64,000 nucleotides of DNA, taken from Ceratotherium simum simum (taxonomy: Eukaryota; Chordata; Mammalia; Perissodactyla; Rhinocerotidae). The position numbers were made by a program, and so were the translations under genes. The notes beneath the pieces are model-generated. The model saw only the letters and a program-made list of their open reading frames with translations, did not search any database and was not told where the DNA came from. The DNA is taken from the NCBI RefSeq assembly GCF_000283155.1, contig NW_004454181.1, forward strand, positions 17,847,216 through 17,911,215, in the 5' to 3' direction. Within the stretch, counting starts at the first letter, position 1, and every line of letters begins with the position of its first letter. Positions 1 to 10,554 of the stretch are shown here, one piece after another.

Positions 1-990
1 AACCTCCCCTCTCTGACTCCTGAAGAGAAACATTTTTGTCTTTGCTTAAGTCCTTTTGAAGGAAGAATATCTCTCATAGTTTCCTTTTTAAGACTTGCTG
101 TTTAACCGGCTTCACAGGCTATCATGCATCAGACTCTCACACGCTTGGGGTAAAGTTTCAATGTATCTGAGCATTTGCACTCTTCTGCCCCCTCAAAACC
201 ATGTGCTAAGGTTAGAAATGACCTGGAGAAGCACCTAGTCCAGCTTCCTACTTTCAACCAGCTCTGTACTTAAGCGCCCTGGCCACATTTGGTGGAGGGA
301 AGCCTCCATCTTCCTTTGCAATTCATTTCAGTTCTTCCTTTTCTCTTAACAAATCTTTCTACATCAATTGAAGCTGAGCTTCCTCTTTTTAGTTGTCAGC
401 CATCGTCTAAAGCTAGGGTGTGTGGAAGTGAGGAGGAAGGAGCATGTTTGCAGAACTGTAAGAGTTTTCAAGATGTAGCAGAAGAGTTCGTTTAGTGTCA
501 TATCCCCTTCGTTCTCCGAGCGTTGAAAATCTGAGTCACAGAGATTTGCTAGTCACGGGGGTTAAACCTGGAATGCAAAAGACATCGAAAGAAAGAGTGG
601 TTTGAAAGCCAGCCTCTGCCAGTGACCAGCTTCAGCCTCCTGAAACAGTTTCTCCCCCATTTTTTAAATAGTTATAACGGTATTTCCTTGATTCTAAGTC
701 ACACACTTTTTTTTGGCATCAATGTTTCTTAAGGAGATTCAGCCTTATGAATTATAAGGACATTCAGTGAAGTATTTTTCTCCCTCCCCTTTACCACTCC
801 CCAAAATTATTGAATTGATGTCTTACCACACACACAAAAAATTTATCTTTGCACCAAAATACAATAATTCTTGTTTAATTTACAGGATAGTGAAGCCTCC
901 TGAATGAGACTAAACTTGGCAGAGTATTTTGAAAACTATAGAGACCTATACAAGCACTTTTATTATTATTATTATTATTCAATTGGCTAC
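1..990. other. Unassigned non-coding stretch
   Basis: No gene or clear repeat is recognised. The stretch is T/C-rich in places. Bases 600-690 faintly resemble a MIR core, too weak to call. A short TTA/ATT microsatellite lies at about 957-979. Open frames here are under 85 codons and show no family resemblance. Confidence 0.5.
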
Positions 991-994
991 TTGA

Positions 995-1475
995 TATTAC
1001 TGAACATATACTATGTACCAGACTTTGTTCTCCATGTAGGGACTGGGGCGTTGAAAAAAAAATTAACAAGTCCCTGTTATCATGGAGCTTTCCTTCTATT
1101 GGGAAGAGATTGAGAAAGTACACACAAGTAAGGAAGTTTCCAGAAAGTGATGAATAGTATGACTAAAATAAAACAAGGTCATGGAATGATATTTGGTGAG
1201 GACAGCTCTAGCTAAGGGAGTCTGGGAAAGACTGAGCTGAAAGCTGAATGTCAAAAAGCAACCAGTCTCATCTTGAAGAGAAGAGGGTGGGAAAGCATTT
1301 CAGACAGAGAAAAGAGCAAACACAAGGACCCTCGTACAAGCCTATCAGGGGTCAGAGGAGAGAATGTGGTTGGAGCATGGTGGACACGGAGGAAGGCAGG
1401 CAGAAAGGGAGAAATGAGCAAAGGCCAGATCATATGTGGCCTCTTAGGCTATGATAATAAGTTTAGATTTTAATT
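995..1475 (-). repeat. L2 LINE 3' region (relic)
   Basis: On the plus strand the text follows the antisense of the L2 3' end: a 'tactatgtaccagac' type segment, then 'catggagctttccttctat', then the purine-rich antisense body ending near 'ggccagatcatatgtggcc'. This order is typical of L2 and not of MIR. The copy is old and degenerate, so its limits are approximate. Short open frames inside it are by-products of the purine-rich strand. Confidence 0.65.
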
Positions 1476-1489
1476 TATCCAGCCCTCGC

Positions 1490-1612
1490 TCTTAATAAAT
1501 TCAGGAACTAAAGCCCAAAGGTGAAATGGCTTATTCGAGGTCAATGAAACACTCTATGGTTTTGGAAATTAGATCTCTTCGCTTCCTGACAGTTGTTCTG
1601 CTTTACTGAGCT
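1490..1612 (-). repeat. MIR SINE fragment
   Basis: The antisense MIR core pattern is visible: 'ggaactaaagcccaaaggtgaaatggctta' style text followed by 'gaggtcaatgaaaca', a degenerate form of the conserved 'aaggtcacacagc' core. The copy is heavily diverged. Confidence 0.45.
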
Positions 1613-1904
1613 GCTTGCAAACAGCAGCTTTTGTTGGTCAGCTAAGCCATTTGAGATGGAGCCTGACACTCCTTGGCACTCCTCGGTGGTTTTTCCCCAA
1701 GTTCTTTCTAATGTATTATTTTCCTCCTAATTAGAGATGAATATATTCTCATCATTTAGCTGTCTTATAAACAAAATCAAAAACAAGTTATCCCAAGCCA
1801 TTTAACTTAACATTACTTATTAAAATATCATAGTAGTCAAGATGAAAACAAGACCTGGTGGGTGGCTCTGCAAACCAGCTCATCTGAGCTGTGTTTATCG
1901 CAGT

Positions 1905-2500
1905 TTCTGTTATTACCAAACCAGGTTCATTTTGCCCTTCGCATGAAATGCCAGTCACTGAGACAACAAGTTTGCAGCAGAGAAAGGGTTTATTGACAAG
2001 GCAGCCAAGGGAGGAGGTGGGAGAACAAATCTCAAATCCACCTCCCCAAAAATGGGGATTAGGAATATTTATAGGATAACCGGGGCAGGGTGGTCTGAAG
2101 TGTGGGGATAGATGATTGGAGGTAAGGAGGAGTGGAGTTATTGATGATCTACACAAGCATAGTTAAGCTTCATGGCTCTTCACAGGACACATGTTCACAA
2201 AATGGTGGCATTAAGATGATCTGAGCGTGGAGTTTTTGGCTCCCTGACGTCAGGAGTTCACCTATGGCACACCTGCACAGGCCGAGTTGGCGGGTTGATG
2301 GTCTCCCCTGGCCTGAACCGGACAGGGGTCAACTCGTAGTTTCTGAAAAACAACTCAGGCATCCGTTACCATGTGACGCAAGCTTCAGGGAGATGTTATC
2401 TATGAGGAACCTAGTGGGAGTCAGATAATAGTTTGCCTGTCTACCTCTCTTTTAAAAATAAGCAGCTCAGCTAACAATGAGCGGGCAAACAACTAAAGAC
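1905..2500 (-). mobile_element. ERV-type LTR, probably class I, degraded
   Basis: Read on the minus strand this has the layout of the 3' part of a retroviral LTR: a polyadenylation signal AATAAA (complement of 1989-1994), then 'ccctttctctgctgcaaac' and 'ttgttgtctcagtgactgg', resembling the R/U5 region of class I endogenous retrovirus LTRs. Upstream (about 2240-2480 on plus) is moderately GC-rich U3-like sequence. No gag, pol or env sequence adjoins it, so it is probably a solo LTR. Ends and TSD could not be fixed, and the subfamily is not named. Confidence 0.5.
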
Positions 2501-2824
2501 TACAATTAATAATGGCCAAAAAAAATCCCTTTAGTTACTAGCTACCTACTCATTAGTGGCTAACTGTCCACTGGTTTCATTCCACCGAGAACAGTACAAT
2601 TACACACTGTATCTAAAAGGATCCTGCCCCTGGATTCAGGACACTGATTGACTCAAGAGATGGGTCTTTTAAAGTCATTCGTAACTTCCACCAGGTTCCT
2701 CCACTCATTCCTGATAGAACATTAACCTGGGACTGGGACATGTGTCATCAGGCACTGTCCCCTGGCATGCCCAATGGGAGAACCAGTGTGGGATGTGACA
2801 AAACCAAAGCTCTAGTATCATATT
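2500..2824. other. Unassigned non-coding stretch
   Basis: No gene or recognised repeat. It may include the far end of the LTR described at 1905-2500. Confidence 0.4.
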
Positions 2825-2945
2825 TGAATTCGAATCATTCTCCAATGCCAAGTTATTCCTCTTTATCTATTATATCAAGATAATAGTACTTAACTCAGAG
2901 AGTTGTTATCATAATTAATCAGGACAATGTAAGTATTTGGCATGC
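2825..2945 (+). repeat. MIR SINE 3' half
   Basis: The text 'ataatagtacttaactcagagagttgttat' followed by an 'aattaatcaggacaatgtaagtatttgg' type segment matches the MIR 3' half (ataatagtacctacctcatagggttgttg...). Confidence 0.7.
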
Positions 2946-3059
2946 AAAAGTGTCTCTCTGGCTCTGTAATGTCCCTTCCCATCCCACAACATCTCTTAGA
3001 ATCAAGGGCTCTTTGTATCCCAGATCAGTCTGTCTCTTTTTGCTCCATGCATAATATGT

Positions 3060-3475
3060 TGGTCCAAAAACGATTTAATGAGCACCTACTGAATGCCTTG
3101 AACGATAGCAGTACACCCAATCAATTACTATTTAGGGAGTGTCTAGTAAGTGCCCATCATTGTACCAAGCATTCTGAAGTCTATAGGAGGTACAATGAGA
3201 CATAGTTTTTGTCCTAAAGAGCTGAGCACTTAAAAGGACAATTTTCAATTAGAACATTATTTTGGACTTTATACTTCCAAATGCCAGAATGTATGTTCTT
3301 AGGAGGAAGAGAGAGAGGGGAGAGGAATGCAAACCGGAGCAGCCAGAAGGCTTCATGGAAAAGAATGGGGCAGAAGGAGGCTTGAGCTGGCCGGGATGAG
3401 GGTAAACCAAGAAGAGAGGTGGTGGCCTTCCAGACTAGGGAACTAACAGCAATGTAAGCACGAGCATAGTGCAGG
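3060..3475 (-). repeat. L2 LINE 3' region, possibly two overlapping copies
   Basis: 'aatgagcacctactgaatgcc' and, 90 bp later, 'gtgtctagtaagtgcccatc' are both antisense L2 3'-end-like starts. The purine-rich segment at 3330-3475 resembles the antisense L2 body. Two successive starts suggest an internal duplication or two insertions. Confidence 0.5.
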
Positions 3476-3959
3476 TATAGAAGGGGAGATGATGGTGAGG
3501 AGATGGTAACTCCTGCCCCTACCTGGATTAGGTGCCTTATGAGGAAAAGTGCTTTTTAGGGGGCTGGGGCAGAGGAAATTTGGGGGGACACCTGGGTACC
3601 AACTCTGCTTTGTCCCCATGATGAGAATATGATCTTGTTGCTGCCGTGTTGAAGAGCCTGGGAAGACTGATGCTTTTGAATAAGTTTCATAGTTCTTACT
3701 TTTTCCAGAATGTTGATATAAGCCCCAGATGGAAAAGGGCAGTGATGTGGCAGAATTCTCTCTAGCCACAGTATCTATACAGAGGAGTCCCAGCAGATGC
3801 ATGTCCTATTTGGGAATCAGGAATTCAGGAAGAATAGCCAACATTTGCTGCATCTTATACTATTCACCTCTTCCATCAATGTTGTGAATTCTTGGCCAAA
3901 TAAACTGGCTCCTTGTAATGCTGCGAAAGACTTCCTGATAGTCCAGGCTGCAGTGCCTC
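3476..3959. other. Unassigned non-coding stretch
   Basis: No repeat or gene is recognised. A 119-codon minus-strand open frame covers 3443-3802, but its translation shows no domain or composition typical of a protein family. Confidence 0.4.
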
Positions 3960-4175
3960 TGCTGGGGTTCCCAGATCTCCTCTGCTTCTTGCACTAGAGC
4001 CTTCATCACACTGTATTGTGATTGCCTGTCTGTGTCTGACCCCCATGTAAGCACAGGCCATTCGAGGTGAGCAGGTACCATATTTGTTTTTATGTCCACC
4101 CTTCAGTTCTCAGAGCCTTGCACAATACCAGGCACATAATAGATACTCAATTAATATTTAACATATTGAATTAAA
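3960..4175 (+). repeat. L2 LINE 3' end
   Basis: The L2 3' terminus is readable: 'cttgcacaataccaggcaca' then 'taatagatactcaattaata', a degenerate form of the 'cacatagtaggcgctcaataaat' ending. The pyrimidine-rich body lies upstream. Confidence 0.75.
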
Positions 4176-4654
4176 TTGAGATCAGCTTTTCTATAGCAGA
4201 CAGTGGTGGGTGGGATATAAGAAAATTGGGGTCAGAACTTGGAAGCCATTAAACCTAACAGAATGTTAGATTTGATGAGAAGGCAGAGGAGGGTTGGACA
4301 GCAGCATAAAAGAATAGTAAGCATTAAATGTACTGCCTGCTCCCCTCTCAGCAGAGTGATGGGAATGAATGGAATAAAATTAGCAAAATCATTAGCATGG
4401 TGATAACCAGAATCTCCTCATGCTGGGAACTGGGAGGTAACCAGGGGTCTTGTCTGCTCCCAGCCTCCATGCCTTTCAGATCACTGTCGCTTTCCTGCTG
4501 AGGACAGTAAATGATGCTGGCCCCACAGTTCTCTCAAGACGAGATCTCTGTGAAAGGGAGGGAAGGAGGGAGTGAGAAAAAGAAAAAGCTGTGTCAGCTG
4601 ATTCCAGTCCTTGGGAAGCAGTTAAGTAGCCTCACTTAGAGGGCACCAAGATTT
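4176..4654. other. Unassigned non-coding stretch
   Basis: No gene or repeat family is recognised. Confidence 0.4.
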
Positions 4655-4738
4655 GGAGCCTGAGTATGGGCTTTGAAATCAGATCTTCCACAGTTTAAAT
4701 CTATACTCTTCTACTTACTATTTCAGTGGCCAATGGCA
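4655..4738 (+). repeat. MIR SINE 5' half
   Basis: 'gagcctgagtatgggctttg', 'aaatcagatcttcc' and 'tctacttactatttcagtgg' follow the MIR order (gactctggagccagact... ccacttactagctgtg). Confidence 0.55.
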
Positions 4739-5009
4739 AGTGAACACTCAAAGGGTAAAAGTAGTTATTACCTTATATGATGATTGTCATTATTGCACTA
4801 GTGGAAACTCCATTGGTATGCATCCAAGGCAAGAAAACAGGGAATATCTCCCAGAGAGACCCAGGCTAGAACCAGAGAGCTCAAAAAGATTCATTTTTTG
4901 GTATGTGTCTTTTCTATCTGCTCTTTTAGTTCTGTATTGTTTCGTTAAAAGAGAAATCACGGAGAAGTGAACCAGAAATGATTTCAATTCATTCAGTAGA
5001 TGCATTGGG

Positions 5010-5300
5010 CTGGGTAATTAACTCTAAGTACACAACAGACAAACCTTGAACTCTCGGTGGCTTAACGGGTAATAGTTTCCTTCTACCTCGTGTCACAGTC
5101 CAGTGTGGGTTGGAAGACCGTCAACCAACCTATAGCAAAGCCATCCTCCATGGTCTCCAAGGTCACAGAGGTAGTGGATGAGAAGCAAAAGAGATAACGC
5201 CAGCTCTTAGCTGCCTCAGCCTTGTAGTGGTACGTGTGACTGCCACTCATGTTCCATTGGCCAGTACTAGTTACAAGGGCCCAACATAAATGCAAGGGAG
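5010..5300. repeat. Unnamed ancient interspersed repeat, copy 1
   Basis: It contains 'ggtggcttaac', a later 'catgttccattggccagta' and a closing 'gggaggatgggaaatatgag'. These landmarks recur in the same order at about 5930-6200. I recognise the general type, an old eutherian interspersed repeat, but cannot name the family from memory with confidence. Confidence 0.45.
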
Positions 5301-5344
5301 GATGGGAAATATGAGTAGCATGTGGATATTTGGTGAGTACTGTC

Positions 5345-5520
5345 TGCCACAGCCACTTTCTTGCTGTATGACCTTGGTGAAATCACTTAACCTCTTTGGA
5401 CCTCAGTTTCCCCAACTCTGAAATAGACCTAATGGTTCCTACTGCAGGGTGTTTTGTAAGAATCACACAGTAAAATGCAGGTAAAGAATTGAGCACATTA
5501 CCTTGCAGGTAGAAACTATT
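5345..5520 (+). repeat. MIR SINE
   Basis: The MIR core is clear: 'tgctgtatgaccttggtgaa', 'atcacttaacctctttggac' and 'ctcagtttccccaactctga'. The 3' portion decays by about 5520. Confidence 0.85.
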
Positions 5521-5929
5521 CAGTGTCAGTGTTGTGTAGACTGATGAGCACCAAGGAGGGTTCTTCACCTGCAGGCGAAAGAAACAGGCTCTACCTACCT
5601 TCAGAAAACATAGAATTTGTTGGAAGTATTTGGGGTAACTTTTAGAATATAAATGAAGACTGAAGAACCAGATTGTAAAAGATAAGCAACTGGGGCTTCA
5701 TGGCAGGAAGGAGAGGAAACTATTTGGCTTGGTGCCATCCCCTTAGCAAACCAATGGCTGGGACTTTTGACAGTCCCCCTCTCCCCAGGGCTCCATACAA
5801 GAAAGAAGTAGTTCTTTAAGAGGAAATCTGGGTGCTGTTGCTAGAAAAGAGGGAATGGAGCCTAATTAGACACAAATAAGAAGTATCCATTCACTATATC
5901 AGTTAGGAATACATCACATACAAATAAAA
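5521..5929. other. Unassigned non-coding stretch
   Basis: No gene or clear repeat is recognised. Confidence 0.4.
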
Positions 5930-6200
5930 ATAAGACCCAACTACAGTGGCTTAAACAAGAAGTGCAGACGGAAGCTGTCCACGGCTGATGCATTGACTCA
6001 GGGAAGCATGCTTTCTAACCTTCCTCTCTGTCTCCTTAGCACATTGGCTTCTCATCCCCATAACTTATAGTCACAATGTGGCCACTCCATATCTAGTGGG
6101 AGGAAGGAGAAGGGTGGTATCAGCAGACCTCTTTCCAGCTCATCGGACAAAACTGTAACACATGGCTAATCCTAGCTGCAAGAGAACCTGGGAAATTCTT
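5930..6200. repeat. Unnamed ancient interspersed repeat, copy 2
   Basis: It shares with 5010-5300 the ordered landmarks 'agtggcttaaac', a pyrimidine-rich middle and a closing segment resembling 'catggctaatcctagctgca' plus 'agaacctgggaaattc'. It is a diverged relative of the first copy. Confidence 0.45.
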
Positions 6201-6639
6201 TCAGTTTTTTAAAAGCCGTTTGATAGATTTAAGCAAAAGAGATGTTGGGCATGAAAGTATGGATGTGTTCATCTATGATGTCTGCCAAAAGTCCACAGTT
6301 TAACATTAATGTGAATAAACCAACATCCTGTTACAGGAGGGAAGGGAAGGAAACACCAACTGTCCTGAAACTAAAGAATTCCTTCCCCTGGTCTTCCCTC
6401 CCAGGCGCTTATGGAAGATGGAAAAGTGTTGAAAATGGTTCCATGGGGTCTGTAGTCCCCCTTACTGGCCTGAGAGAACCTGAGGAGCATTGGATATGGA
6501 GAGTGAACTGGTTGATAGATGTTTTCCCAAAGGCTGTTTCTGGATAGATCTGTGATTAAAAGTTCCTTCTCTAGTGAAATGTCTCAAAAGTCCCAGCACA
6601 ATCCACATCTATGGTCACACGTGAACAAGCAAGGTAGGG
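6201..6639. other. Unassigned non-coding stretch
   Basis: No gene or recognised repeat. A 101-codon open frame (6242-6547) has no recognisable domain. Confidence 0.4.
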
Positions 6640-6716
6640 AGAGAATGTCTTTAAATGTTAACATACCTTGCATAGTGCCTGATCCATTCTCAGTTCTCAA
6701 TAAATGGAAGCTATTT
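6640..6716 (+). repeat. MIR SINE 3' end
   Basis: 'catagtgcctgatccattct' followed by 'ctcaataaatggaagctatt' is the MIR 3' end, a degenerate 'cagtgcctggcacatagtaagcgctcaataaatgttagctatt'. It lies just upstream of the L1 insertion. Confidence 0.65.
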
Positions 6717-6751
6717 TCCCACTTCCCTCAGAAACTACCTTTCTCAGCTTT

Positions 6752-8226
6752 TGATGTTAAAAATATACTACAAAGCTATAGTAACCAAAACAGCATGGTA
6801 CTGGCACAAAAACAGACACACAGATCAATGGAATAGAATCGAAAGCCCAGAAATAAACCCACACATTTATGGACAGCTAATCTTCGACAAAGGAGCCAAG
6901 AACATACAATGGGGAAAAGAAAGTCTCTTCAACAAATGGTGTTGGGAAAACTGGATAGCCACATGCAAAAAAATGAAAGTAGACCCTTACCTTACACCAT
7001 ACACAAAAATTAACTCCAAATGGATTAAAGACTTGAATGTAAGACCTGAAACTGTGAAAGTTCTAGAAGAAAACATAGGCAGTACACTCTTCGACATCGG
7101 TCTTAGCAACATCTTTTCAAACACCACATCTGACCGGGCAAGAGAAACAATAGAAAAAATAAACAAATGGGACTACATCAAACTAAAAAGCTTCTGCACA
7201 GCAAAGGAAACCATCAACAAAACGAAAAGAGAACCTAACAATTGGGAGAAGATATTTGCAAACCATACATCTGATAAGGGCTTAATCTCCAAAATATATA
7301 AAGAACTCATGCATCTCAACAACAAAAAAACTACCAACCCAATTAAAAAATGGGCAAAAGACCTGAACAGACATTTCTCCAAAGAAGATATACAGATGGC
7401 CAACAGACACATGAAAAGATGTTCAAAATCACTAACTATCAGGGAAATGCAAATCAAAACTACAATGAGATATCACCTCACGCCCGTCAGAATGGCTATA
7501 ATTAACAAGACAGGAAACAACATGTGTTGGAGAGGTTGTGGAGAGAAGGGAACTCTCATACACTGCTGGTGGGAGTGCAAACTGGTGCAGCCACTATGGA
7601 AAACAGTATGGAGATTCCTCAAAAAATCAACGCTAGAACTACCATATGATCCAGCTATTCCACTGTTGGGTATTTATCCAAAGAACTTGAAAACACCAAT
7701 TTGCAAAGGTACATGCACCCCTGTGTTCATTGCAGCCTTATTCACGATAGCCAAGACTTGGAAGCAACCTAAGTGCCCATCAAGGGACGAATGGATAAAG
7801 AAGCTGTGGAATATATACACAATGGAATACTACTCAGCCATAAGAAACGACGAAATCCAGCCATTTGTGACAACATGGATGGACATTGAGGGTATAATGC
7901 AAAGTGAAATAAGTCAGAGGGAGAAGGTCAAATACCGTATGATTTCCTTCATTAAGTAGTAGATAATAACAACAATAAACAAACACATAGGGACAGAGAT
8001 TGGATTGGTGGTTACCAGAGGGGAAGGGGGGAGGGAGGAGGGTGAAAGGGATAATTCGGTACATGTGTGTGGTGATGGGTTGTAATTAGTATTTTGGTGG
8101 TGAACATGATGTAGTCCATGCAGAAATAGAAGTACAATGATGTACACCTGAAATTTTTACAATGTTATAAACCAATGTTACTGCAATAAACAAAAAATTA
8201 AAAAAAAAATAAATAAATAAATAAAC
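6752..8226 (+). mobile_element. L1 LINE, 5'-truncated, relatively young
   Basis: A 1.47-kb 3' piece of an L1: the C-terminal third of ORF2 (to the stop at 7957-7959), a short 3'UTR with a purine-rich 'ggggaaggggggagggagga' tract near 8020-8042, 'tgttataaaccaatgtta' near the end, and an A-rich tail drifting into AAAT repeats (about 8198-8226). The first matching base is about 6752, so the element is strongly 5'-truncated. No convincing TSD was found (see rejected items). The same 3'UTR recurs at 31775-32164, so both belong to one L1 lineage. Confidence 0.93.
6754..7959 (+). pseudogene. L1 ORF2p C-terminal fragment, open for about 400 codons
   Basis: The frame is uninterrupted from the truncation point to the natural ORF2 stop. 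Its start, '[19 protein letters not shown]', lies downstream of the reverse transcriptase catalytic core. A Cys/His cluster '[15 protein letters not shown]' sits near residue 262 and is the conserved C-terminal cysteine-rich segment of L1 ORF2p. The endonuclease and most of the reverse transcriptase are missing, so the fragment cannot retrotranspose. The apparent initiator at 6751 belongs to flanking or junction sequence, not to an L1 start. An open frame over 1.2 kb implies a fairly recent insertion compared with the other L1 relics here. Confidence 0.9.
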
Positions 8227-8604
8227 CTAGAAACTAGGTACTGGCACAGTTCCAGAAAACAGCTACCCCTTGGGGCAGGATTCCACACGTAACAGTAGTA
8301 AAAGAAAGCAAGAGAAGAAGTGGGAGAAGGACATGGTAGGTCTCCATGGAGAGTTATAAGTCCTTGGGTAAATAAAGTCCCCTTTCTTTCCTAACCCTCT
8401 CCCTACTCGACCTCTCATCCCAGATACATTTTTTTCATTCCAATGAAATGAGGTAGGCTTGAGACAGAAGCCTAGGCAAAAACACACTTTTTAATATTTT
8501 ACAAAAGAGCTCAGTTTATCACCCATGTAATAGCCAGATTTTATTGACTGTCAGCAATGTGTTACATGCTATAGTTGGGGTTTTATATACATTATAATAA
8601 CACT
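8227..8604. other. Unassigned non-coding stretch
   Basis: No gene or recognised repeat follows the L1 tail. Confidence 0.4.
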
Positions 8605-8835
8605 ATTAATGTCTAGGAAGTGCTCATTGAGTCCCAGGCCCTGTGCTCTAGTGCTTTACGTACGTGATGTTCTTTGCTCAGCACAAAAATCCCCGCCATG
8701 TGAGAGGTGCTATTACTAGACTTGTTTTACAGATGAGGAAATTGAAAACCCAGGTAAGTTATGAAATATGGCAAATTTCATAGCTTTAAGTGGTAGAGCT
8801 GTGAGTCAGACTTGCTCCCTTAATCACCGGGCTAT
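8605..8835 (-). repeat. MIR SINE
   Basis: Antisense MIR: 'gtcccaggccctgtgctcta', 'gtgctttacgtacgtgatgt', 'ttttacagatgaggaaattg' and 'gtggtagagctgtgagtcag' occur in the expected order and spacing. Confidence 0.85.
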
Positions 8836-8859
8836 GCTGCTGTTGAATTTTCTCTGCAG

Positions 8860-8985
8860 CCCCATGGGACACGGATTGCCTCACCTTACACCTGAGGAAC
8901 CCAGGACTCAAGGATGTTGGTGACTAGCCCAAGGCCAACAGGCAAATCTGGGGTTGAATGCAGGCCCATCTGAATCTTAAATGCA
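8860..8985 (-). repeat. MIR SINE fragment
   Basis: 'cacctgaggaacccaggact', 'agcccaaggccaacaggcaa' and 'ggttgaatgcaggcccatct' reflect the antisense MIR core and A/B-box region. Confidence 0.55.
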
Positions 8986-9084
8986 AAGCTGGGCCATCCA
9001 CAAGGCTTTTTCCCAATGGTTGAACATATCAAGTGCATTAACTCCCTATTCATAATGCCACTACTGAGATTTACTTGCCCAGTA

Positions 9085-9265
9085 CAGTGTAGTAGTCAAG
9101 AACACAGACTCTAGGACCAAATTAACCTCTGACAATGGGCAGATTTCTTAACCTTTCTAAGCCTCAGCTTACTTATCTGTAAAATGGGACTAATAGTAGT
9201 ACCTAGTGTATAAGTTTGTTGTAAGCACTTGGTATAATACCCAGCCGAGAGTTACTGTTCAATAA
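9085..9265 (+). repeat. MIR SINE
   Basis: 'gtagtagtcaagaacacaga', 'ctaagcctcagcttacttat', 'ctgtaaaatgggactaatag' and 'ttgttgtaagcacttggtat' give a nearly complete MIR. Confidence 0.85.
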
Positions 9266-9323
9266 CTGTTGTTGTTTTTCTCCCAGCTTGTTTGAATTTC
9301 ATCCATTTTCTAACTCATTGTAT

Positions 9324-10314
9324 TTGTTGCTACGTGTCATCAAGACAGCTTTGAATCCTGGTGACCCTATGAATGAGTGACGTCCACAACCTCCTGTCCT
9401 CAACAGCCCTACTCAGCTTCTGTAGACTCATCCCTGTGGCTTCCTTTATGGAGTCAATCGATCTCATATTTGGTCTTCCTCTGCCTTCTACTTTTCCTGG
9501 TGTTATTTTCTCTTCCAAAGAATCCTGACTTCTCATGATATGCCCAACATAGGACAGTCTAAGTTTTACCATCTTTGCCTCCAGCGTTAGTTCAGGCTTA
9601 ATTTGCTCTAGATCCATTTGTTCATCTTTCAGGCAGTCCAGGGTATCCATAGAGCTCTCCTTCAACGCCATGTTTCAAATGAATGAATTTTTTTCCTGTC
9701 AGCCTTCTTCACTGTCCAGCTTTCACAGCCACACATAGGAATTGGGAACACGAGGGTGTGGATAATCTTGGCCTTAGTCTCTAATGACACTTCCTAACAC
9801 TTTATGATCTTTCTTAATTCTTTCATTGCTGCCCTTCCAAGTCTCAGTCTTCTCTTGATTTATTGGCTGCAATCTCCATTTGAATTGATGGCTGAACCAA
9901 GGTAAACAAAATCTTGAACAATTTCAATGTCTTTGTTGTCTACGTTAAAGTTGTGTGGTTCTTCTGTAGTCATGATTTTTGTCTTGATGTTCGAATGCAG
10001 TTCTGCTTTGGCACTTGCTTCTTTCACTTTCATCAAAAGTAGCTTCAAGTCATTGCTGCTTTATGCCAGTAAGATGGTATCATCTGCATATCTTAGACTG
10101 TTGATATTTCTTCCACCAATTTTCACTCCTCCTCCATCTGAGTCTAGCCCAGTTTTGCATGTGATACATCTGCGTACAGATTAAACAGATAGGGAGATAA
10201 AATGCACCCTTGTCTGACACCTTTGCCTGTAGGAAACCCTTCTGTCTCTCCATATTCTGTCCTGACAGTGGCTTCTTGTCCACAATACAGCTTACACATT
10301 ACAATATAAGTTAT
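9324..10314 (-). mobile_element. RTE-clade (BovB-like) LINE, 5'-truncated
   Basis: About 990 bp coding on the minus strand for the second half of an RTE-clade LINE protein, from the reverse transcriptase core to the natural C-terminus. It is bounded by a 9-bp direct repeat 'tcattgtat' at 9315-9323 and 10315-10323, as expected for a TSD. There is almost no 3'UTR: the stop lies within about 10 bp of the 3' end, which fits RTE elements. Frameshifts and a stop make it inactive, but long stretches remain readable, so it is much younger than the MIR and L2 relics beside it. Confidence 0.8.
9327..10292 (-). pseudogene. RTE-type reverse transcriptase, C-terminal half, frameshifted
   Basis: Reading on minus from 10292: a segment translating as 'VRQGCILSPYLFNLYAD' (10168-10218) is reverse transcriptase motif 4. 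'YADDTILLA' carries the catalytic YADD box (10079-10090), followed at once by an in-frame stop. 'LLLMKVKEASAKAELH' follows. A segment near 9700-9770 reads 'TKAKIIHTLVFPIPMCGCES' and 'WTVKKADR'. The C-terminus 'LSYVGHIMRSQDSLEEK' to 'WTSLIHRVTRIQSCLDDT' is open for 113 codons (9330-9671). At least two frame changes separate these pieces. The motif order matches RTE/BovB-type LINEs and differs from L1 and L2. The N-terminal endonuclease is absent. Confidence 0.8.
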
Positions 10315-10324
10315 TCATTGTATA

Positions 10325-10430
10325 GCCTTAAGAATCTCTCTCTGGGCCTTGATTTCCCCATTTATGAAATAGGAGGAGATTGTCTCAATATCCTTTGAGT
10401 CCCCTTCTAGCTGTAATTCCACGCTTCTCA
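10325..10430 (+). repeat. MIR SINE 3' half
   Basis: 'tctgggccttgatttcccca', 'tttatgaaataggaggagat' and 'ccccttctagctgtaattcc' resemble the MIR core plus 3' half. It lies directly beyond the RTE target-site repeat. Confidence 0.55.
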
Positions 10431-10554
10431 ATTTCACAGTTAGGCGCCAAATGAAGCCACGCCGTGTTGTGTGGCACCTACAGGAAGCGTAAGAGACCTT
10501 ATGCTTATGCACGTGGTTAATGTTGGCAACAGAAGTGGCAGCAGCCCCCAAGTT

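Noticed and set aside
6730..8236. 8-bp 'agaaacta' at 6730-6737 and 8229-8236 as TSD of the L1 at 6752
   Set aside because: About 14 unexplained bases lie between the left copy and the first L1 base, and 8 bp is weak. Not accepted.
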